Assembly: GCA_963831605.1 (NCBI GenBank)
Contig: CAWHQR010000005.1
Span: forward strand, 248,001-312,000
Length of the DNA stretch: 64,000 bases
Source of the DNA: DASUPK01 sp963831605
GTDB taxonomy: Bacteria; Actinomycetota; Thermoleophilia; Solirubrobacterales; 70-9
Direction: 5' to 3'
The notes under the pieces are model-generated. The model was not told the origin of the DNA. It did not search any database and saw only the letters and a list, made by a program, of their open reading frames with translations. Shown piece by piece: positions 43,605 to 51,503 of this stretch (position 1 is the stretch's first letter; each line of letters starts with the position of its first letter). The translations under genes and the position numbers were made by a program.

Positions 43605-44105
43605 GTGCAGAGAATGACCATCTACGGAGTCAGTTTCGACATGGTCGGCAAGCAGCCGATCGTCTTGCTGAAGACGGTCGACGGCAACAAGTTCCTCCCG
43701 ATCTGGATCGGCCACCCGGAGGCGGCGGCCATCCTGATGAAGCTGCAGGGGGCGTCGACGCCGCGGCCGATGACGCACGACCTCCTCTCCGACGTGCTCG
43801 ATCAGATGGAGGCCAAGTGCGAGAAGGTCTCGGTCACCGAGCTGCGGGACAACACCTTCTTCGCTTCCATCACGATCTCGATGAACGGCTCCGAGCTGGA
43901 GATCGACTCGCGCCCCTCCGATGCCCTCGCCCTGGCCGTGCGCACCTCGGCGCCGATCTTCGCCGCCGATGACGTGATCGAGGAGTCCGCGATCGAGTTC
44001 GAGGGCGAGGAGGTCGAGGACCAGGAGCAGGTCGTCGAGAAGTTCAAGGACTTCCTCGACAACGTCACGCCCGAGGACTTCGCCTCGGGCGAGGGCGACG
44101 TCTAG
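43605..44105 (+). CDS. Bifunctional nuclease (BFN, DUF151) family protein
   Basis: A 166-residue protein of the BFN/DUF151 family. It has 'MTIYGVSFDMVGKQPIVLLK', 'GNKFLPIWIGHPEAAAILMK', 'RPMTHDLLSDVLDQMEAKCE' and 'SRPSDALALAVRTSAPIFAA', followed by an acidic C-terminal tail (EFEGEEVEDQEQVVEKF). Relatives have RNase/DNase activity in vitro; the cellular role is unclear. GTG 43605 is chosen because GAGGAG lies 6 nt upstream; the next start is ATG 43614. It converges on the second ddl gene, with repeat copy C between. Confidence 0.88.
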   Translation: MQRMTIYGVSFDMVGKQPIVLLKTVDGNKFLPIWIGHPEAAAILMKLQGASTPRPMTHDLLSDVLDQMEAKCEKVSVTELRDNTFFASITISMNGSELEIDSRPSDALALAVRTSAPIFAADDVIEESAIEFEGEEVEDQEQVVEKFKDFLDNVTPEDFASGEGDV

Positions 44106-44167
44106 CGGCCACCGGGCAGCGGTTAGAGGGAGCGGCCGCTTGTGGCCGCGACCTGATGGCGACGCCG
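44106..44167 (+). repeat. Dispersed hairpin repeat, copy C
   Basis: Holds the core GCGGCCGCTTGTGGCCGC (44132-44149) then CTGATGGCGA-GCCG, preceded by AGCGGTTA as in copy A. It sits between convergent genes. The last about 14 codons and the stop of ddl lie in it on the opposite strand. Confidence 0.75.
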
Positions 44168-45079
44168 AGCTGAATCCAGGATTCGCTCGACGAGCTGCGT
44201 GAAGTCGATGCCCGCGGCCTCGGCGGCCATCGGGAAGAGGCTGGTGTCGGTGAGCCCTGGGATCGCGTTCACCTCGAGCACCTGCGGGCCGTCCTCGCCG
44301 AGCATCAGGTCCACCCGCGCGAAGCCGCTGCAGCCGAGCGTCTCGTAGGTTCGCGTCGCGAGCTCCTGGACCCGCCGGGTCTCCTCGTCACCCAGCTCGG
44401 CCGGGCAGACGTACTCGGTCCGGCCGATCTCGTACCGGGCCTCGAAGTTGAAGAAGTCCTCCTCGCGCGGAATGGCCTCGACCACCGGCAGGGCGTCGGT
44501 GCCGAGCATGCTGACGGCGAGCTCGCGACCCTTGACGTAGCGCTCCAGCAGGACCCGGTCGTCGTAGCTGAAGGCGGCGACCAGGGCTGCGGGGACCTCG
44601 TTGCGCGAGGATGCGAACTCGACGCCGAGCGAGGAGCCCTGGCTCGCGGGCTTCACGACGAGTGGGAAGCCGAGACGCCCCTCGATCTCCGCCAGCGTGT
44701 CGGCGGCGCCGAGCTCGCGGAAGGCGGTGGCGTTGAAGGCCGCCCAGTCGGGCGTCGGGTGCCCGGCCGCCCTCATCTTGTGCTTCGCCGCGACCTTGTC
44801 CATGCAGAGAGCGCAGGCGGCGACGCCGGGCCCCGTGTAGGGGAGGTCGAGGATCTCGAGCAGCTCCTGGACGGTTCCGTCCTCGCCGCCCGGCCCGTGG
44901 AGCGCGATGAAGACGACGTCCGGGCGCTCGGAGCGCAGCCGGCTCACCAGCTCGGGGCCGACGTCAAGGCCGATCGCCTCGTGGCCGAGAGCGGCGATCG
45001 CATCCTCGACGCGCGCAGCCGACCGCAGCGACACGCCCCGCTCCAGAGAGCTTCCTCCCTTGAGGACGGCGACCCTCAT
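44123..45079 (-). CDS. D-alanine--D-alanine ligase, second copy
   Basis: A 318-residue ATP-grasp ligase with 'VAVLKGGSSLERGVSLRSAA', 'FIALHGPGGEDGTVQELLEI', 'LPYTGPGVAACALCMDKVAA', 'LVVKPASQGSSLGVEFASSR' and 'VLEVNAIPGLTDTSLFPMAA'. It is clearly homologous to, but diverged from, the copy at 15383-16348. Whether it makes D-Ala-D-Ala or a variant dipeptide is not visible. ATG 45077-45079 overlaps the aminotransferase stop by 4 nt. The C-terminal tail (RRRHQVAATSGRSL) is encoded by repeat copy C. Confidence 0.9.
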   Translation of the reverse strand: MRVAVLKGGSSLERGVSLRSAARVEDAIAALGHEAIGLDVGPELVSRLRSERPDVVFIALHGPGGEDGTVQELLEILDLPYTGPGVAACALCMDKVAAKHKMRAAGHPTPDWAAFNATAFRELGAADTLAEIEGRLGFPLVVKPASQGSSLGVEFASSRNEVPAALVAAFSYDDRVLLERYVKGRELAVSMLGTDALPVVEAIPREEDFFNFEARYEIGRTEYVCPAELGDEETRRVQELATRTYETLGCSGFARVDLMLGEDGPQVLEVNAIPGLTDTSLFPMAAEAAGIDFTQLVERILDSARRRHQVAATSGRSL

Positions 45080-46455
45080 CGCTTCGGCAGCGGCACGACA
45101 TCGCCGCCGGGCTGCTCGTCGCCCGGATCGGGCTCGACCCGGTGCTCCCCGGTGATCGTCTGGTACAGGGCGACCTGCTCGGAGATGACGCCGCCGATGC
45201 GACGGATGCCCTCCCGCAACTCGTCCTCGCCCGATGCGGAGAAGTTGAGCCGCATCGAAGACCCGCCGCGGCCGTCGACGTACGCCGCCCGGCCGGGCAC
45301 GAACGCGACGTTCTCGCGCAAGGCTTTCGCAAGCAAATCGGTGGTGTCGATGTAGTCGGGCAGGGTGGCCCAGAGGAAGAGACCGCCCTCGGGCCGCGAC
45401 CACTCCGCTTCCTGCGGGAAGTGGCTCTCGAGGGCATCGAGCATCGCGTCGCGGCGATCGCGATAGATCTCGATCAGGTCGCCGATGTACTCGCGCCAGC
45501 GTCCCTCCGCGAAGTACTCCCGGACGAAGTACTGAGCCAGGGTGGAGGTGCAGAGATCCGCGGCCTGCTTGCCGAGCCCGATCTTCTCGAGGACCGGGGG
45601 TGGCGCCACCACCCATCCGATCCGGATCCCGGGGGAGAGGATCTTCGAGAGCGTCCCGAGGTAGAGCACGTAGTCGCCGCCGTCGAGGCTGTAGAGCGTG
45701 GGCTCGGGCTCGCCCTCGAAGCGCAGCAGGCCGTAGGGGTTGTCCTCGCAGACCAGGACCTCGTGCTCCCGGGCCAGCTCGACCAGCCGCTGCCGCCGCT
45801 CGCCCGACATGGTCACCCCGGCGGGGTTCTGGAAGCTCGGCACCGAGTAGATGAACTTCGGCCGCCGCCCGGCGTCCGCCAGAGCCGTGAGCAGCTCCTC
45901 GAGCTCGTCGATTCGCATGCCGTCCTCGTCGGTGCTCACCTGGTGGACGTCGGCCTCGTAGGAGCAGAAGGTCGGCACGGCGCCGGGATAGGTGGGGGCC
46001 TCGCAGATCACCGGATCGCCGGGGTCGACGAGGGTCTTCGCGATCAGGTCGATCGCCTGCTGGCCACCGGTGGTGACGATCAGGTCGTCGGGGTCCGGAG
46101 CCATCCCCTCGGCTCCCATCACCTCCAGGATGCACGCCTTGGTCTCCTCGAATCCCTCGGTCGGGCCGTACTGGAGTGCCTCGGCCGAGGACTCATGCGC
46201 GATGCGCGTCATCTGCGCGGCGAAGCTGTCGGACGGGAAGGTCGATGTGTCGGGCAGGCCGCCCGCCAGCGAGATCACCTCGGGCCGGGCGGTGATCGCC
46301 ATCAGGTCGCGCATGGCCGAGGAGCGCATCACCTGGGTGCGCCGCGCGAACAGGCCCGCGTACCGCTCCAGGTCGCGAGAGGTGGTGTGGGCTCGACGCC
46401 GGCGCGGCTCGGCCGAACCCTTCGGTTGCCCCTCCTGCTTGGACGGCTCGCTCAT
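45076..46455 (-). CDS. PLP-dependent class I/II aminotransferase (2-aminoadipate aminotransferase-like)
   Basis: A 459-residue fold-type I aminotransferase. It has 'ISLAGGLPDTSTFPSDSFAA', 'ALQYGPTEGFEETKACILEV', 'LIVTTGGQQAIDLIAKTLVD', 'FIYSVPSFQNPAGVTMSGER' and the PLP-Lys in 'LGTLSKILSPGIRIGWVVAP'. The group includes LysN and the catalytic half of MocR regulators, but no HTH domain is present. ATG 46453-46455 is preferred to an upstream ATG at 46686 because the extra 77 residues are not family-like and would overlap the divergent gene. Coupled to ddl, so an amino-acid supply role for the wall is possible but unproven. Confidence 0.88.
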   Translation of the reverse strand: MSEPSKQEGQPKGSAEPRRRRAHTTSRDLERYAGLFARRTQVMRSSAMRDLMAITARPEVISLAGGLPDTSTFPSDSFAAQMTRIAHESSAEALQYGPTEGFEETKACILEVMGAEGMAPDPDDLIVTTGGQQAIDLIAKTLVDPGDPVICEAPTYPGAVPTFCSYEADVHQVSTDEDGMRIDELEELLTALADAGRRPKFIYSVPSFQNPAGVTMSGERRQRLVELAREHEVLVCEDNPYGLLRFEGEPEPTLYSLDGGDYVLYLGTLSKILSPGIRIGWVVAPPPVLEKIGLGKQAADLCTSTLAQYFVREYFAEGRWREYIGDLIEIYRDRRDAMLDALESHFPQEAEWSRPEGGLFLWATLPDYIDTTDLLAKALRENVAFVPGRAAYVDGRGGSSMRLNFSASGEDELREGIRRIGGVISEQVALYQTITGEHRVEPDPGDEQPGGDVVPLPKR

Positions 46456-46539
46456 CGCCGGACAGTGTTGCGAACCGGGTCGGGGAGGGGTGAAGCTCAT
46501 CTGGCGTTGAGATGAGTCCCTGTAGCCTGCGCCCCGATC

Positions 46540-46995
46540 ATGTTCCTCGCCATCTGTCAGGGGCTCGGCCTGGCCATCGCGGCCGGGCTCATCATCGGGG
46601 TCGTGGTGCCGCCGATCATGCCCGCCTGGGGCGCCGTCGCCGGCGCCGCACCGCTCGGTGTGCTCGCCGCGGGCGCCGCTCTCCACGGCGCGAATGAGGC
46701 CCTCTGGCCCGCGTTGTTCGTCGGTGTGATCGGCGCCGGCCTGGCCGCAGTCGTCACCCGCGACGTCGTCTCGGGGGCGGTCCGCCGGCAGCAGGGGGGC
46801 GTCCCGGCTCAGCCGCAGGCGCAGTCGCCGGGCGGCGTCACCGCGATCGTCGTCCTGGCGGCCGTGGTGGTCGCCGGCGTCAGTCTCGTCCTCGAGCCCT
46901 TTTCGCTGGTCGCTCTCGTCGCCCTGCTCTGGCTATGGGTCTCGCGGCGGCGACAGGCCGAGCGCAAACACGAGGGCCTGCGGGTCCTCCGCTAG
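46540..46995 (+). CDS. Small polytopic membrane protein
   Basis: A 151-residue protein with about four hydrophobic segments: 'CQGLGLAIAAGLIIGVVVPP', 'PLGVLAAGAALHGANEALWP', 'LFVGVIGAGLAAVVTRDVVS' and a C-terminal 'PFSLVALVALLWLWVSRRRQ'. The layout recalls DUF4126-like membrane proteins, but I do not assign it. It is divergent from the aminotransferase gene and 32 nt upstream of the phosphodiesterase gene. A TAGCCT box (46523-46528) lies 11 nt before the ATG with no ribosome site. Confidence 0.7.
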   Translation: MFLAICQGLGLAIAAGLIIGVVVPPIMPAWGAVAGAAPLGVLAAGAALHGANEALWPALFVGVIGAGLAAVVTRDVVSGAVRRQQGGVPAQPQAQSPGGVTAIVVLAAVVVAGVSLVLEPFSLVALVALLWLWVSRRRQAERKHEGLRVLR

Positions 46996-47027
46996 ATGAA
47001 CCCGACATCCCGATTTCCCTCCTAGCC

Positions 47028-48563
47028 GTGCCGCGGAAGCTCGTCCTAGTCGTTGTCGACGCGATGCATCCCGAGATGCTGCTGCGCGCAATCGACGAGG
47101 ACCTCGCGCCGACCTTCGGCGCCCTCGTCGAGCGGGGGCAGACGGTGACCGACGTGGTGTCCAGCTTCCCCTCGGTCACCCCGGTGGCGAGCTCGGAGAT
47201 GATGACCGGACTCGGGCCTGCCGGCCACTGGGTGATGGGAATGAACTGGTACCACCGGCTCGAGCGCCGCTACATCGAGTACGGCTCCTCGTTTGAGGCG
47301 ACCCGGACGTTCGGCCTGTTCCGGGCGATGTACGACCTCGTCTACAACATGAACCTCGACCATCTGAGCTGGCAGGCTGAGACGGTCTTCGAGACCCTCG
47401 GCGACGCCGGGATCAGGACCGCGGCCACCCCCTTCCTGATCTACCGGGGGCGCCAACGCCATCAGCTCGGGCTCGAGGGGCTCGTCAAGCGGGCCGCGGA
47501 GGCGATCAACTTCCGCCACGCCGTCTGGGGACCCGACGAGTTCTTCTACGGAGACCTCTACGCCAGCCGCCCGACCGGCTGCGGCCCCAGCTTCACTCGC
47601 CCCGGAACCCGGGACGAGTACTCGGCCTGCGTCGCCGAGAACCTGGTCACCGAGGGCGCCTACGACTTCCTCCTCTTCAGCCTGCCGGACAACGACTTCC
47701 ATTCACATCGGCACGGCCCGGAGGCGCAGGTCGACTCGATCGCCAAGGCCGACGAGATGTTCGCGCGCATCGTCGAGGCGGGCGGCGGACTGGACGCCTT
47801 CCTGGAGGAGCACGCCGTTCTCCTTACCTCCGACCACGCCCAGACCGCTGTGGAGCACGCCCTGCCCCTGGCCGACGCGCTCGCCGAGGACTGGGCGGTC
47901 CTGCAGCCGAACACCGACCGGCCGGAGGAGGCCGAGATCGCGGTGAGCCCGACCTCGCGCGCGGGAGCTGTCTACATCCTCGACACGGGCCGACGCCATG
48001 GCGGGACACATGAGCGGGCACGCCTCCGCCTGCGCGACCTCGCGGGAGTCGATCTCATCACCTGGCTCGCGCGGGGCGACGGTTCCCCCGTGCAGCGCGA
48101 CGGCGTCGGACTCGAGGATCCCGACGGGGTGGAGGCCGTGATCGAACGGGATGGGCGCGAGTTCCGCTTCCGGCCCGGCGGGCAGCTCCGGGACCTGCGC
48201 GGCAACGGCTGGTCCGTGAAGGGGGAGCCGGAGGCTCTCGACGCCGACATCACGCGCGGCCGGTTCGAGTCCGAGGAGTACCCCGACGCGCTCTCCCGGC
48301 TCTGGTCCGCCCTGACCTCGCCTCACGCCGGCGACATCCTGATCTCCGCCACCGAGGGCTACGAGTGCGTCGATTGGGGCGGGATCAGCCACGCCGGCGG
48401 CGGCAGCCACGGGTCGCTCGGCCGTGGTGATTCGCTGGGCCCCGCGGTCTTCGTGGGTTGCGGTCCGAAGCGGCCGAAGCGGCAGCCGCAATGGGCGCTG
48501 CGCGATCTGGCGCCTGTGATCCTCGAGCACTTCGGCGTCAACGGCGGCAGGCGTCAGGGATGA
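47028..48563 (+). CDS. Type I phosphodiesterase/nucleotide pyrophosphatase-like (alkaline phosphatase superfamily)
   Basis: A 511-residue protein of the alkaline-phosphatase fold. 'KLVLVVVDAMHPEMLLRAID' supplies the first metal Asp, 'SSFPSVTPVASSEMMTGLGP' the nucleophile Thr/Ser region, 'LFSLPDNDFHSHRHGPEAQV' the second metal site and 'AVLLTSDHAQTAVEHALPLA' the Asp-His pair. It has no signal peptide, so it is probably cytoplasmic or membrane-associated; the substrate is unknown. The start is GTG 47028. The ATGA overlap with gtrA (48560-48563) suggests a shared role in glycolipid or polyprenyl-sugar metabolism. Confidence 0.85.
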   Translation: MPRKLVLVVVDAMHPEMLLRAIDEDLAPTFGALVERGQTVTDVVSSFPSVTPVASSEMMTGLGPAGHWVMGMNWYHRLERRYIEYGSSFEATRTFGLFRAMYDLVYNMNLDHLSWQAETVFETLGDAGIRTAATPFLIYRGRQRHQLGLEGLVKRAAEAINFRHAVWGPDEFFYGDLYASRPTGCGPSFTRPGTRDEYSACVAENLVTEGAYDFLLFSLPDNDFHSHRHGPEAQVDSIAKADEMFARIVEAGGGLDAFLEEHAVLLTSDHAQTAVEHALPLADALAEDWAVLQPNTDRPEEAEIAVSPTSRAGAVYILDTGRRHGGTHERARLRLRDLAGVDLITWLARGDGSPVQRDGVGLEDPDGVEAVIERDGREFRFRPGGQLRDLRGNGWSVKGEPEALDADITRGRFESEEYPDALSRLWSALTSPHAGDILISATEGYECVDWGGISHAGGGSHGSLGRGDSLGPAVFVGCGPKRPKRQPQWALRDLAPVILEHFGVNGGRRQG

Positions 48564-48988
48564 CCCCGCCGGTCGACACCGCCAAGCGCATCGGGCGCGG
48601 CACGCTCAAGCCCGGGAACTGGCTGCAGCTCTTCCAGTTCGGCGTGGTGGGCGCCTCGGGCTATTTGATCAATCTGGTGGTGTTCGCGATCCTGAACGGA
48701 CCGTTCAACATTCACTACATCCCGGCGGCGATCCTTGCTTTCTGCGTCGCCGTCTCCAACAACTTCTGGTGGAACCGACACTGGACCTTCGACGCCAAAC
48801 AAGGGCACGCCGGCTTTCAGGCCGCCCGGTTCTTCACCGTCAGCGCGCTCGCGCTGATCATCAACCTGATCGCGCTCAAGCTGCTCGTCGGAGGTGGAAT
48901 GAGCGAGCTGCCCGCTCAGGCAATCGCGGTGGCGATAGCGATGCCGTTCAACTTCATCGGCAACAAGCTGTGGACCTTCGACGACTAG
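48560..48988 (+). CDS. GtrA family membrane protein
   Basis: A 142-residue protein with four membrane helices: 'LFQFGVVGASGYLINLVVFA', 'YIPAAILAFCVAVSNNFWWN', 'FFTVSALALIINLIALKLLV' and 'IAVAIAMPFNFIGNKLWTFD'. 'NNFWWNRHWTFD' and 'NFIGNKLWTF' are family marks. GtrA proteins flip or hold polyprenyl-linked sugars for surface glycosylation. It overlaps the phosphodiesterase gene by 4 nt and precedes a polytopic membrane protein gene, so all three may act in glycan modification. Repeat copy D follows directly after the stop. Confidence 0.88.
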   Translation: MTPPVDTAKRIGRGTLKPGNWLQLFQFGVVGASGYLINLVVFAILNGPFNIHYIPAAILAFCVAVSNNFWWNRHWTFDAKQGHAGFQAARFFTVSALALIINLIALKLLVGGGMSELPAQAIAVAIAMPFNFIGNKLWTFDD

Positions 48989-48996
48989 GGAGCGCA

Positions 48997-49082
48997 AGGC
49001 CGCTCCACTTCGGAGCGAAGGGCGAAGCCCGAAGCGACTTATGTGGGGCGGCCGCATGCGCTCCCGCCTGATGGCGAAGCCG
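48997..49082 (+). repeat. Dispersed hairpin repeat, copy D
   Basis: AGGCCGCTCC, ACTTCGGAGCGAA, a GGGC-GAA-GCCC hairpin, GAAGCGACTTA, a GGCGGCCGC half-core and CTGATGGCGAAGCCG. The CGCTCC can pair with GGAGCG on either side (48989-48994 or 49012-49017). The ATG inside CTGATGGCGAAG is an in-frame candidate start of the next gene. Confidence 0.7.
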
Positions 49083-50807
49083 GGTCTCCTTGTCCTTGCG
49101 TCCGTCGTGGCGACCCTGCTCTTGGCCGCCCCGGCCCAGGCCGACTCCCAGCCCATCACCCAGCAAAAGGCGATCGAGCTCGCCAAGCAGGACCCGAAGG
49201 CGATCGCCGAGCTCAAGGCTCACCCGAAGCTGAGCACGTCGGCGAGCAAGAACGACTCCACCGGCGCCTGGGAGGTCGGCTTCTTCAACGGGGGCGACGA
49301 GGTGGCCCAGGTCGTGATCGACCCGCTGACGGGAAACATCGACGAGTCCTGGACCGGGTACCAGGTCGCCTGGCACATGGCCCGTGGCTACCCGGGTGCA
49401 TTCGGCCGGATGGTGAACGCCCCCTGGATCTGGCTGCCGCTCTGCGGGATCTTCGTCCTGGGCCTGCTCGACTGGCGCCGCCCGTTCCGCCTGGCCCACC
49501 TGGATCTCCTGGTCATCGTCGCCGGCTTCGGGCTCTCCCACTACTTCTTCAACCGGGGGGACATCGGGCTCTCGGTCCCGCTGGCCTATCCGCCGCTGCT
49601 CTATCTCCTCGCGCGGGCGCTCTGGCTCGGCTTCCGCCGCAAGCCGGGCTCGGGCCTGCGGCCAACGATGCCGATCGTCGTCCTCGCCGTGATGACCGTG
49701 GTCCTGATCGCCGGACGGACCGCCCTGAACATCGTCGATTCCAACGTGATCGACGTCGGGTACTCGGGAGTGATCGGCGCCGACCGGATCGCCGACCAAA
49801 AGCCGATCTACGGCAACTTCCCCTCCGACGATCAATCGGGAGACACGTATGGCCCGGTCGCCTACTACGCCTACGTGCCCTTCGAGCAGGCGCTTCCCTG
49901 GAGCGGCACCTGGGACGACCTGCCCGCCGCCCACGCGGCCTCGCTCTTCTTCGACCTCGCCACGATGGGAGCCCTGTTCCTGCTGGGTCGCCGCCTCCGC
50001 CGCGGGCGTCGGGGGACGGAGCTGGGCATCCTGCTCTGCTTCGCCTGGGCCGCCTGCCCGTACACCGCCTACGCCCTGGAGTCGAACACCAATGACGCGC
50101 TGGTCTCGCTTGGCCTGGCGGCGACCCTGCTCTGCCTGACGGCGCCGATCCCGCGCGGGATCACCCTGGGCCTGACGTCGATGACCAAGTTCGCTCCCCT
50201 CGCCCTCGGACCCCTCTTCGCCACCTACGGAGCCACCGACACGGCCGGGGGCGAGGGGAGCCCCCGCCGAACGGTCTTACGCCGATACGCCAAGGTGATC
50301 ATCCCGTTCACGATCGCCTTCGCGCTGACGGTCCTCGCAGTCTGCTTCCAGGCGCTCGATGACCCGGGCCTCTCGACCTTCTGGCACCGGACGATCGCGG
50401 AGCAGGGCGGCCGGGACTCGCCCTTCAGCGTCTGGGGTCAGGACCATTCGCTCGGCTGGCTGCAGACGGTCGTCAAGGCCGCGGTCGTCGGTCTGGCCCT
50501 GCTGGTGGCATTCCGGCCGCGACGGCGTGACTTCATCACGGTGGCTGCGCTCGGCGCTGCCGTGATGATCGGCATGCAGCTCACGATCGACCACTGGTTC
50601 TACCTCTACATCCCCTGGTTCCTGCCGTTCCTGCTGATCGCCCTGCTGGCGAGCGGGGTGGTGCCCCTAGGAGGAGACGGGGAGAAGGATCTGGTCGATC
50701 CCGCGAGCGAGCCCGTCGTCTCCGATCTCGACCGCGACGCCCATGACCCAGATGTCCTCGTCCGCCCCATCGAAGCGGACCGGCATCTGCGTCTTGAAGG
50801 CACGTAG
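49056..50807 (+). CDS. Polytopic membrane protein with PepSY-like extracytoplasmic N-terminus (GT-C-like)
   Basis: A signal peptide (MRSRLMAKPGLLVLASVVAT) leads to a PepSY-like outer domain ('WEVGFFNGGDEVAQVVIDPL', 'DESWTGYQVAWHMARGYPG'), then about ten membrane helices with a loop 'GADRIADQKPIYGNFPSDDQ' and 'SGDTYGPVAYYAYVPFEQAL', resembling GT-C glycosyltransferase-like integral proteins. Start alternatives are ATG 49041, 49056 or 49071; all lie in repeat copy D. As read, the last 141 nt overlap the convergent YmdB gene and encode a hydrophilic, non-family-like tail. One G fewer in the GGGG near 50654 would end the protein at TAG 50668-50670, sharing CTAG with YmdB. Confidence 0.75.
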   Translation: MRSRLMAKPGLLVLASVVATLLLAAPAQADSQPITQQKAIELAKQDPKAIAELKAHPKLSTSASKNDSTGAWEVGFFNGGDEVAQVVIDPLTGNIDESWTGYQVAWHMARGYPGAFGRMVNAPWIWLPLCGIFVLGLLDWRRPFRLAHLDLLVIVAGFGLSHYFFNRGDIGLSVPLAYPPLLYLLARALWLGFRRKPGSGLRPTMPIVVLAVMTVVLIAGRTALNIVDSNVIDVGYSGVIGADRIADQKPIYGNFPSDDQSGDTYGPVAYYAYVPFEQALPWSGTWDDLPAAHAASLFFDLATMGALFLLGRRLRRGRRGTELGILLCFAWAACPYTAYALESNTNDALVSLGLAATLLCLTAPIPRGITLGLTSMTKFAPLALGPLFATYGATDTAGGEGSPRRTVLRRYAKVIIPFTIAFALTVLAVCFQALDDPGLSTFWHRTIAEQGGRDSPFSVWGQDHSLGWLQTVVKAAVVGLALLVAFRPRRRDFITVAALGAAVMIGMQLTIDHWFYLYIPWFLPFLLIALLASGVVPLGGDGEKDLVDPASEPVVSDLDRDAHDPDVLVRPIEADRHLRLEGT

Positions 50808-51446
50808 CGCCTGCTCCCGCTTCACGCCGATCACGCCGGCGCGCGAGCCCGTCATTCCCACGTCGGAGATGTGGGCGGTGCCGCCAGGGAGGACACGGAA
50901 GTCGGTCGTCGGCACGTGGGTGTGGGTGCCGAGCACCGCGGCGACCCGGCCGTCCAGATGCCAGCCCATCGCCACCTTCTCGCTGGTGAGCTCGGCATGA
51001 AAGTCCACCACGATGGCGTCGGCGGCGCCGGCGAGCGATTCGAGCAGCTCGTCGATCGCGGTGAACGGATTGCGCTCTACCTGCAGGTGCATCTGTCCGC
51101 TCAGGTTGATGACGGCGACCCGCATACCGGCCGCCTCGACGATCGTGTGGCCGCGCCCGGGATTCTGCTTCGGGAAGTTCGCGGGCCGGACGATCCGAGT
51201 CTCGGAATCGAGGTACGGATAGACGTCCCTGTGCCGGTAGGAGTGATTGCCGAGCGTGATCACGCCGGCCCCCATCTCGAAGATCTGCGCCGCCGTTTCC
51301 TCGGTGATGCCGACCCCGCCGGCCGCGTTCTCGCCGTTGACGACCACCAGGTCCGGCATGCGCTCGGCACGCAAGTCGGGCATCGCCGCCGCCAGTCCCT
51401 CACGGCCCGGCTTGCCGACGACATCCCCTATGAAGAGGAGCCTCAT
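50667..51446 (-). CDS. YmdB-family metallophosphoesterase (TIGR00282)
   Basis: A 259-residue calcineurin-like phosphoesterase. Metal-binding motifs are 'RLLFIGDVVGKPGREGLAAA', 'VVNGENAAGGVGITEETAAQ', 'VITLGNHSYRHRDVYPYLDS' and 'VDFHAELTSEKVAMGWHLDG' with 'AVLGTHTHVPTTDFRVLPGG'. Bacillus YmdB cleaves cyclic nucleotides and affects biofilm and sporulation choices; Deinococcus relatives act on 2',3'-cAMP. It is antisense to the last 141 nt of the preceding membrane protein gene as read. It starts at ATG 51444-51446, divergent from the ABC transporter. Confidence 0.9.
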   Translation of the reverse strand: MRLLFIGDVVGKPGREGLAAAMPDLRAERMPDLVVVNGENAAGGVGITEETAAQIFEMGAGVITLGNHSYRHRDVYPYLDSETRIVRPANFPKQNPGRGHTIVEAAGMRVAVINLSGQMHLQVERNPFTAIDELLESLAGAADAIVVDFHAELTSEKVAMGWHLDGRVAAVLGTHTHVPTTDFRVLPGGTAHISDVGMTGSRAGVIGVKREQALRAFKTQMPVRFDGADEDIWVMGVAVEIGDDGLARGIDQILLPVSS

Positions 51447-51503
51447 CAGGCGGGGGAGCGTAGACGACGTGTCACTTAGACCATCCCGCTAGCTTTCCGC
51501 GCG

